A stretch of 47,673 nt of DNA, taken from the NCBI RefSeq assembly GCF_012939995.1, contig NZ_SPMZ01000001.1:1-47673 (forward strand), written 5' to 3'. The notes below the pieces were generated by a model. That model saw only the letters and a list, made by a program, of their open reading frames with translations, had not been told where the DNA came from and ran no database searches. The position numbers and the translations under genes were made by a program. Shown piece after piece: positions 27,515 to 36,509 of this stretch (position 1 is its first letter; each line of letters starts with the position of its first letter). This stretch comes from Candidatus Competibacter phosphatis (GTDB taxonomy: Bacteria > Pseudomonadota > Gammaproteobacteria > Competibacterales > Competibacteraceae).

Positions 27515-28497
27515 TTACTCGTCGAAGGTACGCGGACGCAAAGCATCCGGTTTCAAGAACGGCTTGGCTCCGGTATTGTCATGCTGACCGAGCAGCACTC
27601 CATCTCGTTCGGTGCCATACATCGTGTACTGATGGAAGTTAAAATACTTCTCACGAGTTTCCTTGACATCGCCGGTGTAGCGCGGGTCTTGTGGACGCTC
27701 CTGACTATTGACATATAAGGCAACCGCCCACGCATCCCGATCACTCAGGGCACCAGGCTTGCCAAGCGGCATGTTGTTCTTGATGAACGATGCCGCCGTG
27801 TAAACCCCGCGCCATACCAGCCCCCCCAATTGTAGGAATCATCACCCCACAAGGGCGGGAAAACGACCTTTCCCTCCACACTTTTACCCTGCCCCGTGGC
27901 GCCGTGACAGATTGCGCATTGGGCCTGATAGACCTTTTCGCCCTGCACATAGTGAATATCCTTGGGTATGTCCTTACCGAGCGAACTGTAACCCCGACCA
28001 CCGATATGGGTTTCGTAGACCGGCGCCTTGAGCGCCAACCATTGATGATAGGCACTCAAGGCCAACATCATATCGCTACCATATTCCGGCGGCTTACCGT
28101 TCAGCGAGAAGGAAAAACAGCCCGCGATCCGCTCTTCGAGCGAATTGACATGGCCGTTCTTGCCTCGATAATCCGGCAAAGTCGTCGCGGCCGGCCAGAT
28201 CGGTCCCGACCAGTTCAACCGTCCCTCACCCAAATGGCAGTTCTTGCAGCTTAAGCGGCTGAACACATATTTGCCGCGATATTGCTGAGTATTCATGAAG
28301 ATGTCCCGCCCCTTCAAGATCACCTTCTTCAATTGCGGCTTGATTTCCTGATCTTTCATCAAATCATCGACGGTGGGCGCATGGTGAACGTATTGGCCCT
28401 TCTTGAAGGGCGGATGTTCCACCGGCACCTCGGCGGCATGGAGCATGCCACTACCCAAGATCACAGCGACCCAGAGCACGGTACTGAATGGACGCAT
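27515..28497 (-). CDS. Dihaem c-type cytochrome, thiosulfate dehydrogenase (TsdA)-like, frameshifted at two C/G runs
   Basis: Corrected length is about 326 residues. There is a signal peptide (cut near HAAEV), haem sites CKNCH (C84-H88) and CAICH (C194-H198), and the stretch SLEERIAGCFSFSLNGKPPE. In TsdA a Cys in the matching place, about 40 residues after haem 1, is the unusual axial ligand; here it would be C127. As written the frame breaks near the end. Removing one base from C7 (27821-27827) and one from C4 (27805-27808) gives NWGAGMARVYTAASFIKNNM, the usual haem-2 region. It starts one base after the stop of the c4-type cytochrome. TsdA oxidises thiosulfate to tetrathionate in the periplasm, with a c4-type TsdB as acceptor; that role is inferred. 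Confidence 0.65.
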
Positions 28498-28498
28498 C

Positions 28499-29152
28499 TC
28501 ATTTCCCTCCCTTGGGGTCCTGACGTGCCAGCCAAGCCGCGACGGCTTCGATTTGGGTCTCCGTCAAGCGTCCGGCAATAGCAAGCATCAGATGGTTGGG
28601 ATCGTTGTTCCGGGTACCCGTTTTCCAAGCCTTTAGCTGCTGTTTAATATAAGTTGGGTGCTGTCCGGCAAGTTTCGGAAAATCGGACCCAACACCCACA
28701 TTACCGGGACCATGGCAGGTTTCGCAAGGCACGATGTAATGATCCCAATCACCCTTGGTGGCCAGGGCTTCCCCAAGCGCCAGCGTGCCAGGCGCACCGG
28801 ACGGCAGCGACGTGGGCGCGGTGTCCAGCGCGGCATAATAGGCCGCCACATCGGCTATCTGGTCGTCGTTAAGGTCATCCACGTTCGGCGACATCACCGC
28901 GCTCTTACGCGCGCCAGAGCGATAGTCCCGCACCTGCTTGACCAGATAGCCGGCATCCATGCCGGCAAGACGTGGAAAGCCAGCCAAATCGTTACCAGCT
29001 CCATCCAGGCCGTGGCAAGCAACGCATGGAGCGCCGCTGCCATCGCCCGCAGTCACGATCAGCTTGCCTTTTTCAGGATCGCCGGCGCCATGGGCCACAC
29101 CAGTCAGGGCGAGCACGGCACCAAACAACCAGCCGCGATACACTTGCATCAT
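28499..29152 (-). CDS. Dihaem cytochrome c4-type protein
   Basis: A 217-residue periplasmic protein with a signal peptide (to about residue 22) and two similar haem domains: CVACH (C43-H47) and CETCH (C143-H147), each followed by FPRLAGMDAGYLVKQ- or FPKLAGQHPTYIKQQ-type motifs and a Met ligand region (AVMSPN; HLMLAI). This is the two-domain cytochrome c4 form, which shuttles electrons between donors and terminal oxidases. Placed directly before the TsdA-like gene it would fit TsdB. The ATG has a strong AAGGAGG. It follows the CoxE-like gene closely on the same strand. Confidence 0.87.
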   Translation of the reverse strand: MMQVYRGWLFGAVLALTGVAHGAGDPEKGKLIVTAGDGSGAPCVACHGLDGAGNDLAGFPRLAGMDAGYLVKQVRDYRSGARKSAVMSPNVDDLNDDQIADVAAYYAALDTAPTSLPSGAPGTLALGEALATKGDWDHYIVPCETCHGPGNVGVGSDFPKLAGQHPTYIKQQLKAWKTGTRNNDPNHLMLAIAGRLTETQIEAVAAWLARQDPKGGK

Positions 29153-29169
29153 GATAGATCCTCCTTAAT

Positions 29170-30358
29170 TCATCGCGACCGTTGCAGGGCACGGATGCCC
29201 TGTTCCAATCCCTCCAGAGTCAGCGGGTACATGCGGTCGCCCATCAGTTCCCGCACCATCTGGATCGAAGGGACATAGCTCCAACGGTTCTGTGGCTGCG
29301 GGTTCAGCCAGATGGCCTGCGGATAGGCCGCCAGCAATCGGCTCATCCAGACATCGCCGGCTTCCGGGTTGAAGTGCTCGACGCTGCCGCCGGGGTAGGT
29401 TACTTCATAGGGGCTCATGGTGGCGTCACCGACTAGAATCAGCTTGTAGTCCCGCCCGAAGGTATGCAGCATCGATACCGTTTCAGTCTTCTCGGTATAA
29501 CGGCGACGGTTGTCCTTCCACAGCGACTCGTACACCATGTTGTGAAAGTAGAAATACTCCAGGTGCTTGAACTCGCCGCGCGCCGCCGAAAACAGCTCCT
29601 CGCAAACCCGGATATGGTCGTCCATCGAGCCACCCACATCCAGAACCAGCAGCACCTTCACCGCGTTATGCCGCTCCGGCACCATCTTGAGATCGAGATA
29701 ACCGGCGTTGCGGGCCGTCGACCGAATCGTGTCGTCCAGATCCAGCTCTTGCGCGGCGCCTTCGCGGGCGAAACGACGTAGCCGCCGCAATGCCAGCTTG
29801 ATATTACGGGTGCCCAACTCCACCGTGTCGTCCAGATTGCGAAACTCGCGACGATCCCAGACCTTGGCGGCCCGGCGGTGGCGCGAGGTGTCCTGGCCGA
29901 TACGGATGCCTTCCGGGTTGTAACCGTAAGCCCCGTAAGGCGAGGTACCGGCGGTGCCCACCCACTTGTTGCCGCCCTGATGCCGCCCTTCCTGCTCGGC
30001 CATGCGCTGGGCGAAAGTTTCCATCAGCTTTTCCCAGCCGCCCAGCGATTCGATCAACTGCTTGTCCTCTTCGCTCAGGGTCAGCTCGGCCAGTTTGCGC
30101 AGCCACTCCAGCGGCACCTCGGCGCCGATCATTTCGTCGAACAGGGTCACCAATCCCTTGAAGTGGCTACCGAATACCTGATCGAAGCGATCGTAATGAC
30201 GCTCGTCCTTCACCAGCGTCGCCCGCGCCAGATAGTAGAACTCGTCGATGTCGTGAGCGGTCACCCGCTGGCTCAGCGCTTCCAGCAAGGTGAGAAATTC
30301 GGTCAGCGTGACCGGCAGGCCGGCTTGGCGCAGCTTGAGAAAAAAAATCGGTCATCAT
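29170..30358 (-). CDS. VWA-domain protein, CoxE-like, frameshift near the start at A8
   Basis: Corrected length is about 395 residues. A von Willebrand A domain in the C-terminal half has the MIDAS-like LLVLDVGGSMDDHI, with DxGxS in place of the usual DxSxS, as seen in CoxE-type proteins. The middle is charged (NLDDTVELGTRNIKLALRRL). As written the start is cut off. Removing one base of A8 (30340-30347) joins an N-terminus MMTDFFLKLRQAGLPVTLTE to the rest, with GAGGA upstream. MoxR-type AAA ATPases and such VWA proteins act together as chaperones inserting metals or maturing enzymes; the MoxR partner lies directly upstream. The target here is unknown. Confidence 0.85.
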
Positions 30359-30420
30359 GAGCGGAAATCCTCGACTCAGGACCCCTTTCCCACTGGAAAG
30401 AGGCGCTGGCGGTTCGGTTC

Positions 30421-31272
30421 TCAATCCTTCTTGCGGCGCGACATGAACAGCAACCGCTCGAACAGGTGCACGTCCTGCTCGTTCTTCAGCAGCGCCCCGT
30501 ACAACGGCGGGATCAGTTTGCGCTGGTCGCCGCGCAGCGCCTCGGGCGGGATGTCCTCGGCCACCAGCAGCTTGATCCAGTCCAGCAGTTCCGAGGTGGA
30601 CGGCCGCTTCTTCAGACCCGGCACCTCGCGGATTTCGAAAAACGTCTCCAGCGCCTCGGCCAGCAGGTGCTTTTTCAGGTCGGGATAATGCACTTGCACG
30701 ATCCGCTCCATGGTCTCCTTGTCGGGGAAGCGAATGTAATGGAAAAAACAGCGGCGTAGGAAAGCGTCCGGGAGTTCCTTCTCGTTGTTGCTGGTGATGA
30801 TGATGATCGGCCGATGCCGCGCCTTGACCACCTGTTGGGTCTCGTAGACATAAAACTCCATGCGGTCGAGTTCGAGCAGCAAATCGTTGGGAAACTCGAT
30901 ATCGGCCTTGTCGATCTCGTCGATCAGCAACACCGGTTGTACCTCGGCGGTAAACGCTTCCCACAGCTTGCCCTTGACGATGTAGTTGCCGATCTCATGC
31001 ACTCGCGCTTCGCCCAATTGCGAATCGCGCAACCGAGAGACGGCATCGTACTCGTACAAGCCCTGCTGGGCCTTGATGGTGGATTTGATGTGCCATTGGA
31101 TAAACGGCCGGTTCAGGGCGTTGGCGACTTCCTCGGCCAGTTGGGTCTTGCCGGTGCCGGGCTCGCCCTTGACCAGTAATGGCCGACCCAAGGTAACGGC
31201 GGCGTTGACCGCCATCATCAAGTCATCGGTGGCGACATAGCGGTCGGTACCGCGAAAACGAGCTTCGGACAT
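30421..31272 (-). CDS. MoxR-family AAA+ ATPase (CoxD-like)
   Basis: A 283-residue cytosolic AAA+ ATPase. Walker A GEPGTGKT (36-43), Walker B LLIDEID (115-121), sensor IIITSNNEKELPDAFLRRCF, and a C-terminal lid domain ending MSRRKKD. The ATG has AAGGAGA about 7 bases upstream. The next gene downstream on the same strand is the VWA protein, the usual MoxR partner, then two dihaem cytochromes. The order may mean it helps mature a respiratory or sulfur-oxidising enzyme; this is inference. Confidence 0.9.
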   Translation of the reverse strand: MSEARFRGTDRYVATDDLMMAVNAAVTLGRPLLVKGEPGTGKTQLAEEVANALNRPFIQWHIKSTIKAQQGLYEYDAVSRLRDSQLGEARVHEIGNYIVKGKLWEAFTAEVQPVLLIDEIDKADIEFPNDLLLELDRMEFYVYETQQVVKARHRPIIIITSNNEKELPDAFLRRCFFHYIRFPDKETMERIVQVHYPDLKKHLLAEALETFFEIREVPGLKKRPSTSELLDWIKLLVAEDIPPEALRGDQRKLIPPLYGALLKNEQDVHLFERLLFMSRRKKD

Positions 31273-31550
31273 GCACGATCTCCTTTGCAGACGAGCGACA
31301 ACCAGGGCGGCTTCGCTGAAGGTTATAAAAAAATTTCTTATTATTCTTTATGCTTGGCTAGCCGCGCCTGCTATTTTTAAATGGCAAAGCAATTGAAGGT
31401 TGATCAGTGTACAGGAACTCTGTTCCGGCGCCGCACCCAAACCCTCCGAACCCGCACCGATCCGGCGCGGCCGCCCTCATCACGGATACTGACCGCCGCC
31501 TCCGGCAAGAGTGCGGCAACCGATGCAACCCCGCCCGATAGAGAGCAACG

Positions 31551-32468
31551 ATGAAAGCGCAGACCATTCTGGAAACCATTGGCAATACTCCGCACGTCCG
31601 TATCAACCGGCTGTTCGCCAACCGCAACGTCGAAATCTGGATGAAGCTGGAACGGGCCAATCCCGGCGGCAGTATCAAGGATCGCATCGGCCTGGCGATG
31701 ATCGAGGACGCCGAACAACGCGGCCTGATCACAGCCAATACCGTGATCGTCGAACCCACCTCCGGCAACACTGGCATCGCCCTGGCGCTGGTGGCCGCGA
31801 CCAAGGGCTACCGCCTGATCTTGACCATGCCGGAATCCATGTCGCTGGAACGGCGGCGCTATCTGGCGGCGTTGGGGGCGGAACTGGTCCTCACACCCAA
31901 GGAAAAGGGGATGCCGGGCGCCATCGAGAAAGCCCAGGAAATCGTGGACAGCACGCCGGGCGCCTGGATGCCGCAGCAGTTCGAGAATCCCGCCAACGTC
32001 GAGATTCATCGCCGCACCACCGCCCAGGAAATCCTCGCCGACTTCCCGGACGGGCTGGATTATCTGATCAGCGGGGTCGGCACCGGCGGCCACATCACCG
32101 GTTGCGCCGAAGTGCTGAAGGAGCACTTCCCGGACCTGAAAGCCTTTGCGGTCGAACCCAGCGCCTCTCCGGTACTGAGCGGCGGCCAGCGCGGCCCCCA
32201 CCCGATTCAGGGCATCGGCGCCGGCTTCGTGCCGGCGGTACTGAACACGCGCATCCTGGATGGCATCATTCAGGTGGCCCACGACGATGCCTTCAAGTTC
32301 GCCGTGCGCTGCGCCAAGGAGGAAGGCATCTTCATCGGCATTTCCTCCGGCGCGTCGCTGGCGGCGGTGTCCCAGAAACTGCCGGAAATCCCCGACGGCA
32401 GCCGCGTGCTGACCTTCTGCTACGATACCGGCGAGCGCTACCTGTCGGTGGCCGGGCTGTTCGACTGA
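31551..32468 (+). CDS. cysK: Cysteine synthase A (O-acetylserine sulfhydrylase)
   Basis: A 305-residue PLP enzyme that makes cysteine from O-acetylserine and sulfide. The PLP lysine is K43 in NPGGSIKDR; the substrate loop is [11 protein letters not shown]; the phosphate-binding glycine loop is [18 protein letters not shown] is near the C-terminus. Length is normal for CysK or CysM. The ~278-base gap before it, shared divergently with the MoxR gene, contains an AT-rich patch near 31325-31355 but no gene. The closely related CysM cannot be strictly excluded. Confidence 0.93.
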   Translation: MKAQTILETIGNTPHVRINRLFANRNVEIWMKLERANPGGSIKDRIGLAMIEDAEQRGLITANTVIVEPTSGNTGIALALVAATKGYRLILTMPESMSLERRRYLAALGAELVLTPKEKGMPGAIEKAQEIVDSTPGAWMPQQFENPANVEIHRRTTAQEILADFPDGLDYLISGVGTGGHITGCAEVLKEHFPDLKAFAVEPSASPVLSGGQRGPHPIQGIGAGFVPAVLNTRILDGIIQVAHDDAFKFAVRCAKEEGIFIGISSGASLAAVSQKLPEIPDGSRVLTFCYDTGERYLSVAGLFD

Positions 32469-32581
32469 ACGACCGGAGCGGACTTGCCGAATCGCGACCG
32501 CGCGGCCCAGTCCGCTCCACCCTCCCCGATCGTTCGTCGACCAGCCGACCAGCGCCACCGGCACGAACTGGAACCCATTGC

Positions 32582-33631
32582 ATGTCGCGATCCCAAACCG
32601 TATTACCCGCCGAATGGGCACCGCAGGATGCCATCCTGCTCACCTGGCCACATGCCGACAGCGACTGGCGCCCGTGGCTGGATCAGGCCGACTCCACCTT
32701 TGCCGCGCTGGCCGCCACCATCAGCCGTTATCAAACAGTCATTATCGCTTGCCAGGACCGCAACCATAGCCAGCATGTGCTCGACCTACTGGTCGCCGCC
32801 GGCGCCGAGGAGGACCGCTGTCGGCGGTACGTGACGCCCTCCAACGACATCTGGGCGCGCGATCACGGCCCGATCACGGTGTATCGCGCCGGTCGGCCAG
32901 TATTGCTGGATTTCCGCTTCAACGGCTGGGGCGGCAAGTTCGCCTGCGATCTCGATGACCGGGTGACCGCCCGACTGCATGAACTGGGGGCATTCGGCGC
33001 CACCCCGCGCGAATCGGTAGAACTGATCCTGGAAGGCGGCGGCATCGAATCCGATGGGCAGGGTACCTTGTTGGCCACCACCGAATGCCTGTTCAACCCC
33101 AACCGCAACGGGCTAAAACAGGCGGTGCTGGAACAACACTTGCGGGATGTGCTGGGCATCGACCGCTTTCTGTGGTTACGGCACGGCTACCTGGACGGCG
33201 ACGATACTGACAGTCACATCGATACACTGGCCCGTTTTTGCGATCCGCGCACCATCGCCTATCAGGGCTGCGCCGATCCCGCCGACCCGCATTTCGAACC
33301 GCTGCAAGCCATGGCCGAGGAATTGCGCGCCTTCCGCGCCGCGGACGGCGAACCCTATCGCCTGATCGAACTGCCGCTGCCCGCCGCCCGCCACGACGAG
33401 ACGGGCTGCCGGCTGCCCGCCGGCTACGCCAATTTTCTGATTCTGAACGGGGCGGTGCTGGTACCGCTGTATGGCGACCCGCTGGATACGGTGGCGCTGG
33501 CAACGTTGCAAGGCTGCTTTCCCAACCGGAAGGTGGAGGGACTGCCCTGCGAGGTGCTGATCCGCCAATCCGGCAGCCTGCACTGCGCGACCATGCAGCT
33601 ACCGGCCGGTGCCTTATCGTCCGTCGGATGA
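32582..33631 (+). CDS. aguA: Agmatine deiminase
   Basis: A 349-residue peptidyl-arginine-deiminase-family enzyme that converts agmatine to N-carbamoylputrescine, a step in putrescine synthesis. Family motifs are VLPAEWAPQDAILLTWPH at the start, NDIWARDHGP, GGGIESDGQGTLLATTECL, GDDTDSHIDTLARF, and the catalytic Cys335 in SGSLHCATMQLP. The start is ATG at 32582. The gene lies 113 bases after cysK. The partner N-carbamoylputrescine amidohydrolase is not in the window. Confidence 0.92.
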   Translation: MSRSQTVLPAEWAPQDAILLTWPHADSDWRPWLDQADSTFAALAATISRYQTVIIACQDRNHSQHVLDLLVAAGAEEDRCRRYVTPSNDIWARDHGPITVYRAGRPVLLDFRFNGWGGKFACDLDDRVTARLHELGAFGATPRESVELILEGGGIESDGQGTLLATTECLFNPNRNGLKQAVLEQHLRDVLGIDRFLWLRHGYLDGDDTDSHIDTLARFCDPRTIAYQGCADPADPHFEPLQAMAEELRAFRAADGEPYRLIELPLPAARHDETGCRLPAGYANFLILNGAVLVPLYGDPLDTVALATLQGCFPNRKVEGLPCEVLIRQSGSLHCATMQLPAGALSSVG

Positions 33632-33757
33632 AAAGAACCTCCTGGTGGACAACGGCGGCCTTGGCGCGAGGTCTATAACATTGAGCCGGACCTGCAGCGG
33701 GCCGTAAGGCGCCACCAAGTACCACGACGTGACGGATTGAGCCGAAGGAACACAACC

Positions 33758-34222
33758 ATGAACACCATCAAACACTGGATACTCGCCGGCGTGGTCGCCA
33801 GCGGGATACTGCTGGTACCACTGCACAACGCGAACGCGGATGGACCGTATGGCGACGGTTATCACGGTGGATACCGGGGAGGCTATCCGGCGGGACGCCA
33901 CGGCGGCTACTACGGCCACCATGGTTACCGGGGAGGCTATCGGGGAGACTGTTGGAACTGCGGAGCGGCGGGCGCGGCCGTTATCGGCTTAGCCATCGGT
34001 GCGCTGGTCGGTTCCGCCATCGCCGATGCCACGGCTCCGCCGGTAGCGGTCGGTCCGCCGGGACCTCCGCCAGCCGGTGGCTGCGCCGCAGTGGTCGTGG
34101 GTGGCGTCTCGTACTACAACTGCGATGACTACGGCGATGACTACGGCTACGGCTACAACCCCCGACCCAACTACTACTGGAACGGTTACGAGGTACGCGA
34201 CGACGGCTGGCAGGCCAAGTAA
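33758..34222 (+). CDS. Secreted glycine/tyrosine-rich protein with a glycine-zipper segment
   Basis: A 154-residue protein of unknown function. There is a signal peptide (about 1-28, ending HNANA), then a Gly/Tyr/His repeat region (GGYRGGY-type units, about 30-65). A glycine-zipper helix follows (AGAAVIGLAIGALVGSAIA, about 71-90), then a proline linker, a Cys-containing segment (VSYYNCDDYG) and a Tyr/Asp-rich tail. Similar small secreted proteins are often annotated as glycine-zipper or YXWGXW-type proteins. ATG has GAAGGA upstream, and a strong terminator follows. Confidence 0.8.
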   Translation: MNTIKHWILAGVVASGILLVPLHNANADGPYGDGYHGGYRGGYPAGRHGGYYGHHGYRGGYRGDCWNCGAAGAAVIGLAIGALVGSAIADATAPPVAVGPPGPPPAGGCAAVVVGGVSYYNCDDYGDDYGYGYNPRPNYYWNGYEVRDDGWQAK

Positions 34223-34296
34223 CCGCCTCCGGGCTGAGCCCACCATGGCGGCCCGCCCTTCGCTTCCCCGGCACGCTGGCCGAACGCGATCACGAT

Positions 34297-34331
34297 AAAA
34301 GGCTTACCTGCTTTCGGGGGCAAGCCTTTTT
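34297..34331 (+). terminator. Rho-independent terminator after the Gly/Tyr-rich gene
   Basis: The arms AAAAGGCTT (34297-34305) and AAGCCTTTT (34322-34330) pair perfectly, followed by one more T. With A- and T-runs on both sides it could also work on the minus strand. The GGCTTACC arm resembles the terminator after tRNA-Thr at 44421. Confidence 0.8.
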
Positions 34332-34413
34332 ACTTTGGACCAAACTCCATCGGTCCCGCCGAATTCGGATACAAAACCGTTGCAAGGAGCTACGCGGGTA
34401 CGACGAGGATGAC

Positions 34414-34431
34414 AAAAAGGCCAATCAGGCC
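34414..34431 (-). terminator. Probable short terminator at the rpsT stop
   Basis: Read on the minus strand, GGCC-TGATT-GGCC is followed by TTTTT. The stop codon of rpsT lies in the loop. The stem is only 4 bp, so the call is tentative. Confidence 0.35.
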
Positions 34432-34694
34432 GACGGCATGTCGCGGATGTGCTGATTCAGACGGCTCTTGTGACGGGCGGCCTTGTTGGCGTGAATCAAG
34501 CCCTTGCGCGCCATGCGGTCGAGCACCGGCACGGCCGTCCGATATTCCGATTCAGCTTTTGCCTTGTCGCCAACCTGAATGGCTTTGATGACACGCTTGA
34601 CATAGGTGCGCAGCATGGAACGCATGCTGGCGTTATGCTGGCGGTGATTTTCAGCCTGACGGACACGCTTTTTCGCTTGAGCGGTATTAGCCAA
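34425..34694 (-). CDS. rpsT: 30S ribosomal protein S20
   Basis: An 89-residue basic protein starting [20 protein letters not shown] and ending [14 protein letters not shown]..., a full match to S20, which binds 16S rRNA in the small subunit. The start codon is TTG (UUG), as in E. coli rpsT, where the weak start takes part in autogenous control. AGGAG lies about 9 bases upstream. A clear promoter lies at 34761-34789. The gene diverges from murJ. Confidence 0.97.
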   Translation of the reverse strand: MANTAQAKKRVRQAENHRQHNASMRSMLRTYVKRVIKAIQVGDKAKAESEYRTAVPVLDRMARKGLIHANKAARHKSRLNQHIRDMPSA

Positions 34695-34760
34695 CTTAAA
34701 TACTCCTTAAAACTCAAAAAGATAAACTTAGCCACGGATGCAACGCTAAAAAGGATTGAG

Positions 34761-34789
34761 AATATTGACAGTTTTCGCCGTGCTGTCAA
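34761..34789 (-). promoter_or_regulatory. Sigma-70-type promoter for rpsT
   Basis: On the minus strand a perfect TTGACA (34784-34789) is followed by a 17-base spacer and AATATT (34761-34766). The -35 box is part of an 8-bp inverted repeat ATTGACAG/CTGTCAAT (34764-34771 and 34783-34790) that also spans the -10, which could be an operator or chance. Confidence 0.65.
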
Positions 34790-34809
34790 TCCCCAAGCGT
34801 GGCGCATCG

Positions 34810-34838
34810 CTGACAGGCCGAAGCAATCCCGCTATCAT
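34810..34838 (+). promoter_or_regulatory. Probable promoter for murJ
   Basis: CTGACA (34810-34815), a 17-base spacer and TATCAT (34833-34838) lie about 40 bases before the murJ ATG. Two mismatches in the boxes make it a moderate match. It diverges from the rpsT promoter. Confidence 0.45.
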
Positions 34839-34878
34839 CCGCGCCTTCCGAACCGTCCAGCGCAGGTCCCCACCTTCC

Positions 34879-36421
34879 ATGAGCAAGGCCCTTCTCAAAT
34901 CGACCGGCGTGGTCAGCGCCATGACCTCGCTGTCCCGCATCACCGGCTTCGTCCGCGACATGATCTACGCCCAACTGTTCGGCGCCGGCGCCGGTACCGA
35001 CGCTTTTTTTCGTGGCGTTTCGTATCCCCAACTTCTTGCGCCGGCTGTTCGCCGAAGGGGCGTTCTCGCAAGCCTTCGTGCCGGTGTTCTCGGAATACCA
35101 GACCCAGCGCTCCCCAGCGGAAATGAAGGAACTGGTGGATCAGGTGACCGGCACCCTGGGCGCGATCCTGTTCGCCATCACCGCCGTCGGCGTGCTGGCC
35201 GCGCCGCTGCTGATCCTGCTGTTTGCGCCGGGCTTCACCGTCGATGCCAACAAATATCAACTAACGGTGGAGATGCTGCGCATCACCTTTCCCTACCTGC
35301 TGTTCATCTCGCTGACCGCCCTGGCCGGCGGGGTGCTGAACAGTTGCGGCAAGTTCGCCATTCCGGCGATCACGCCAGTGCTGCTCAACCTGACCATGAT
35401 CGCCGCCGCGCTGGGGCTGGCTCCCCGCATGGCGCAACCGGTGATGGGGCTGGCCTGGGGCGTATTCATCGCCGGCATCGTGCAATTGGGATTTCAAGTG
35501 CCTTTCCTGCTGCGGCTGAAACTGTTGCCGCGACCGCGCTGGGGTTGGGCCTCCCAAGGCGTGCAGCAGGTGCTGAAGCTGATGCTGCCGGCCTTGTTCG
35601 GCTCCTCGGTGGCGCAGGTCAATCTGCTGATCGATACCCTGATCGCCTCGTTCCTGGTCTCCGGCAGCGTCAGTTGGTTGTATTACTCCGACCGGCTGGT
35701 CGAGTTTCCACTCGGCATTTTCGGCGTGGCGCTGGGCACGGTGATCCTGCCCAAGCTGTCCCGCCAGCATGCCGGCGCCGAAACCGACGGCTTTTCCCAA
35801 ACGCTGGACTGGGCGCTACGCTGGGCCTTGCTGATCGGCGTTCCAGCCACGGTGGCGCTGACGATCCTGGCGGGTCCCATCCTGTCGACGCTGTTTCAGT
35901 ACGGCGAATTCGATGCTCGCGACGTGACCATGTCGACCCGCAGCCTGATGGCGTTCGCGCTGGGTTTGGTGGCGTTCATGCTGATCAAGGTGCTGGCGCC
36001 CGGCTTCTATGCCCGCCAGGATACCCGCAGCCCGGTCAAATACGGCATCATCGCCATGGTCGCCAACACCACGATGGTGCTGATCCTGGTCTGGCCGCTG
36101 GCCCATGCCGGGTTGGCGCTGGCCACGTCGCTGGCCGCCTTTCTCAACGCCGGTCTGCTGTTCGTCAACTTGCGGCGGCGCAACGTCTACCAACCACGCG
36201 CCGGCTGGGCGACGTTCCTGACGCAACTGGGCGCGGCCAACCTGGCCATGGGGCTGGTGCTGGCGTTCGGAGCGGGACATCTGGAGCAGTGGTTGCACGC
36301 CAGCGCCGGAGCTCGGTTGTGGCATCTGACCTGGCTGGTCACGGCCGGCGCCGGCACTTATCTGCTGGCGGTGCTGGCGGTGGGCATCAAGCCACGGCAT
36401 CTGCTGATGGGACGCGGGTAA
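34879..36421 (+). CDS. murJ: Lipid II flippase MurJ, frameshift at T7
   Basis: Corrected length is about 513 residues, normal for MurJ (MviN), the inner-membrane flippase that moves lipid II for peptidoglycan synthesis. The start MSKALLKSTGVVSAMTSLSR and GFVRDMIYAQLFGAGAGTDAFF are canonical. As written the frame breaks at T7 (35004-35010). Removing one T gives DAFFVAFRIPNFLRRLFAEG, which joins the rest. Later segments (SRQHAGAETDGFSQTLDWAL; KVLAPGFYARQDTRSPVKYG) are also typical. An essential gene broken only by one base of a T-run points to sequencing error. MurJ next to rpsT, with ribF following, is a common gammaproteobacterial order. Confidence 0.95.
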
Positions 36422-36442
36422 GCGTGCGTTAGCCGGACGCCT

Positions 36443-36476
36443 ATCCCGACAAAATCGCTCGGGATTCGGTTATATT
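36443..36476 (+). promoter_or_regulatory. Inverted repeat and -10-like box upstream of the radical SAM gene
   Basis: ATCCCGA (36443-36449) and TCGGGAT (36459-36465) are a perfect 7-bp inverted repeat. TATATT (36471-36476) lies just after it, about 35 bases before the gene start. The repeat could be the murJ terminator stem (without T-run) or an operator over the promoter. Confidence 0.35.
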
Positions 36477-36509
36477 CTGGATCGTACTCCCGCACTTCGA
36501 GGACGACCG

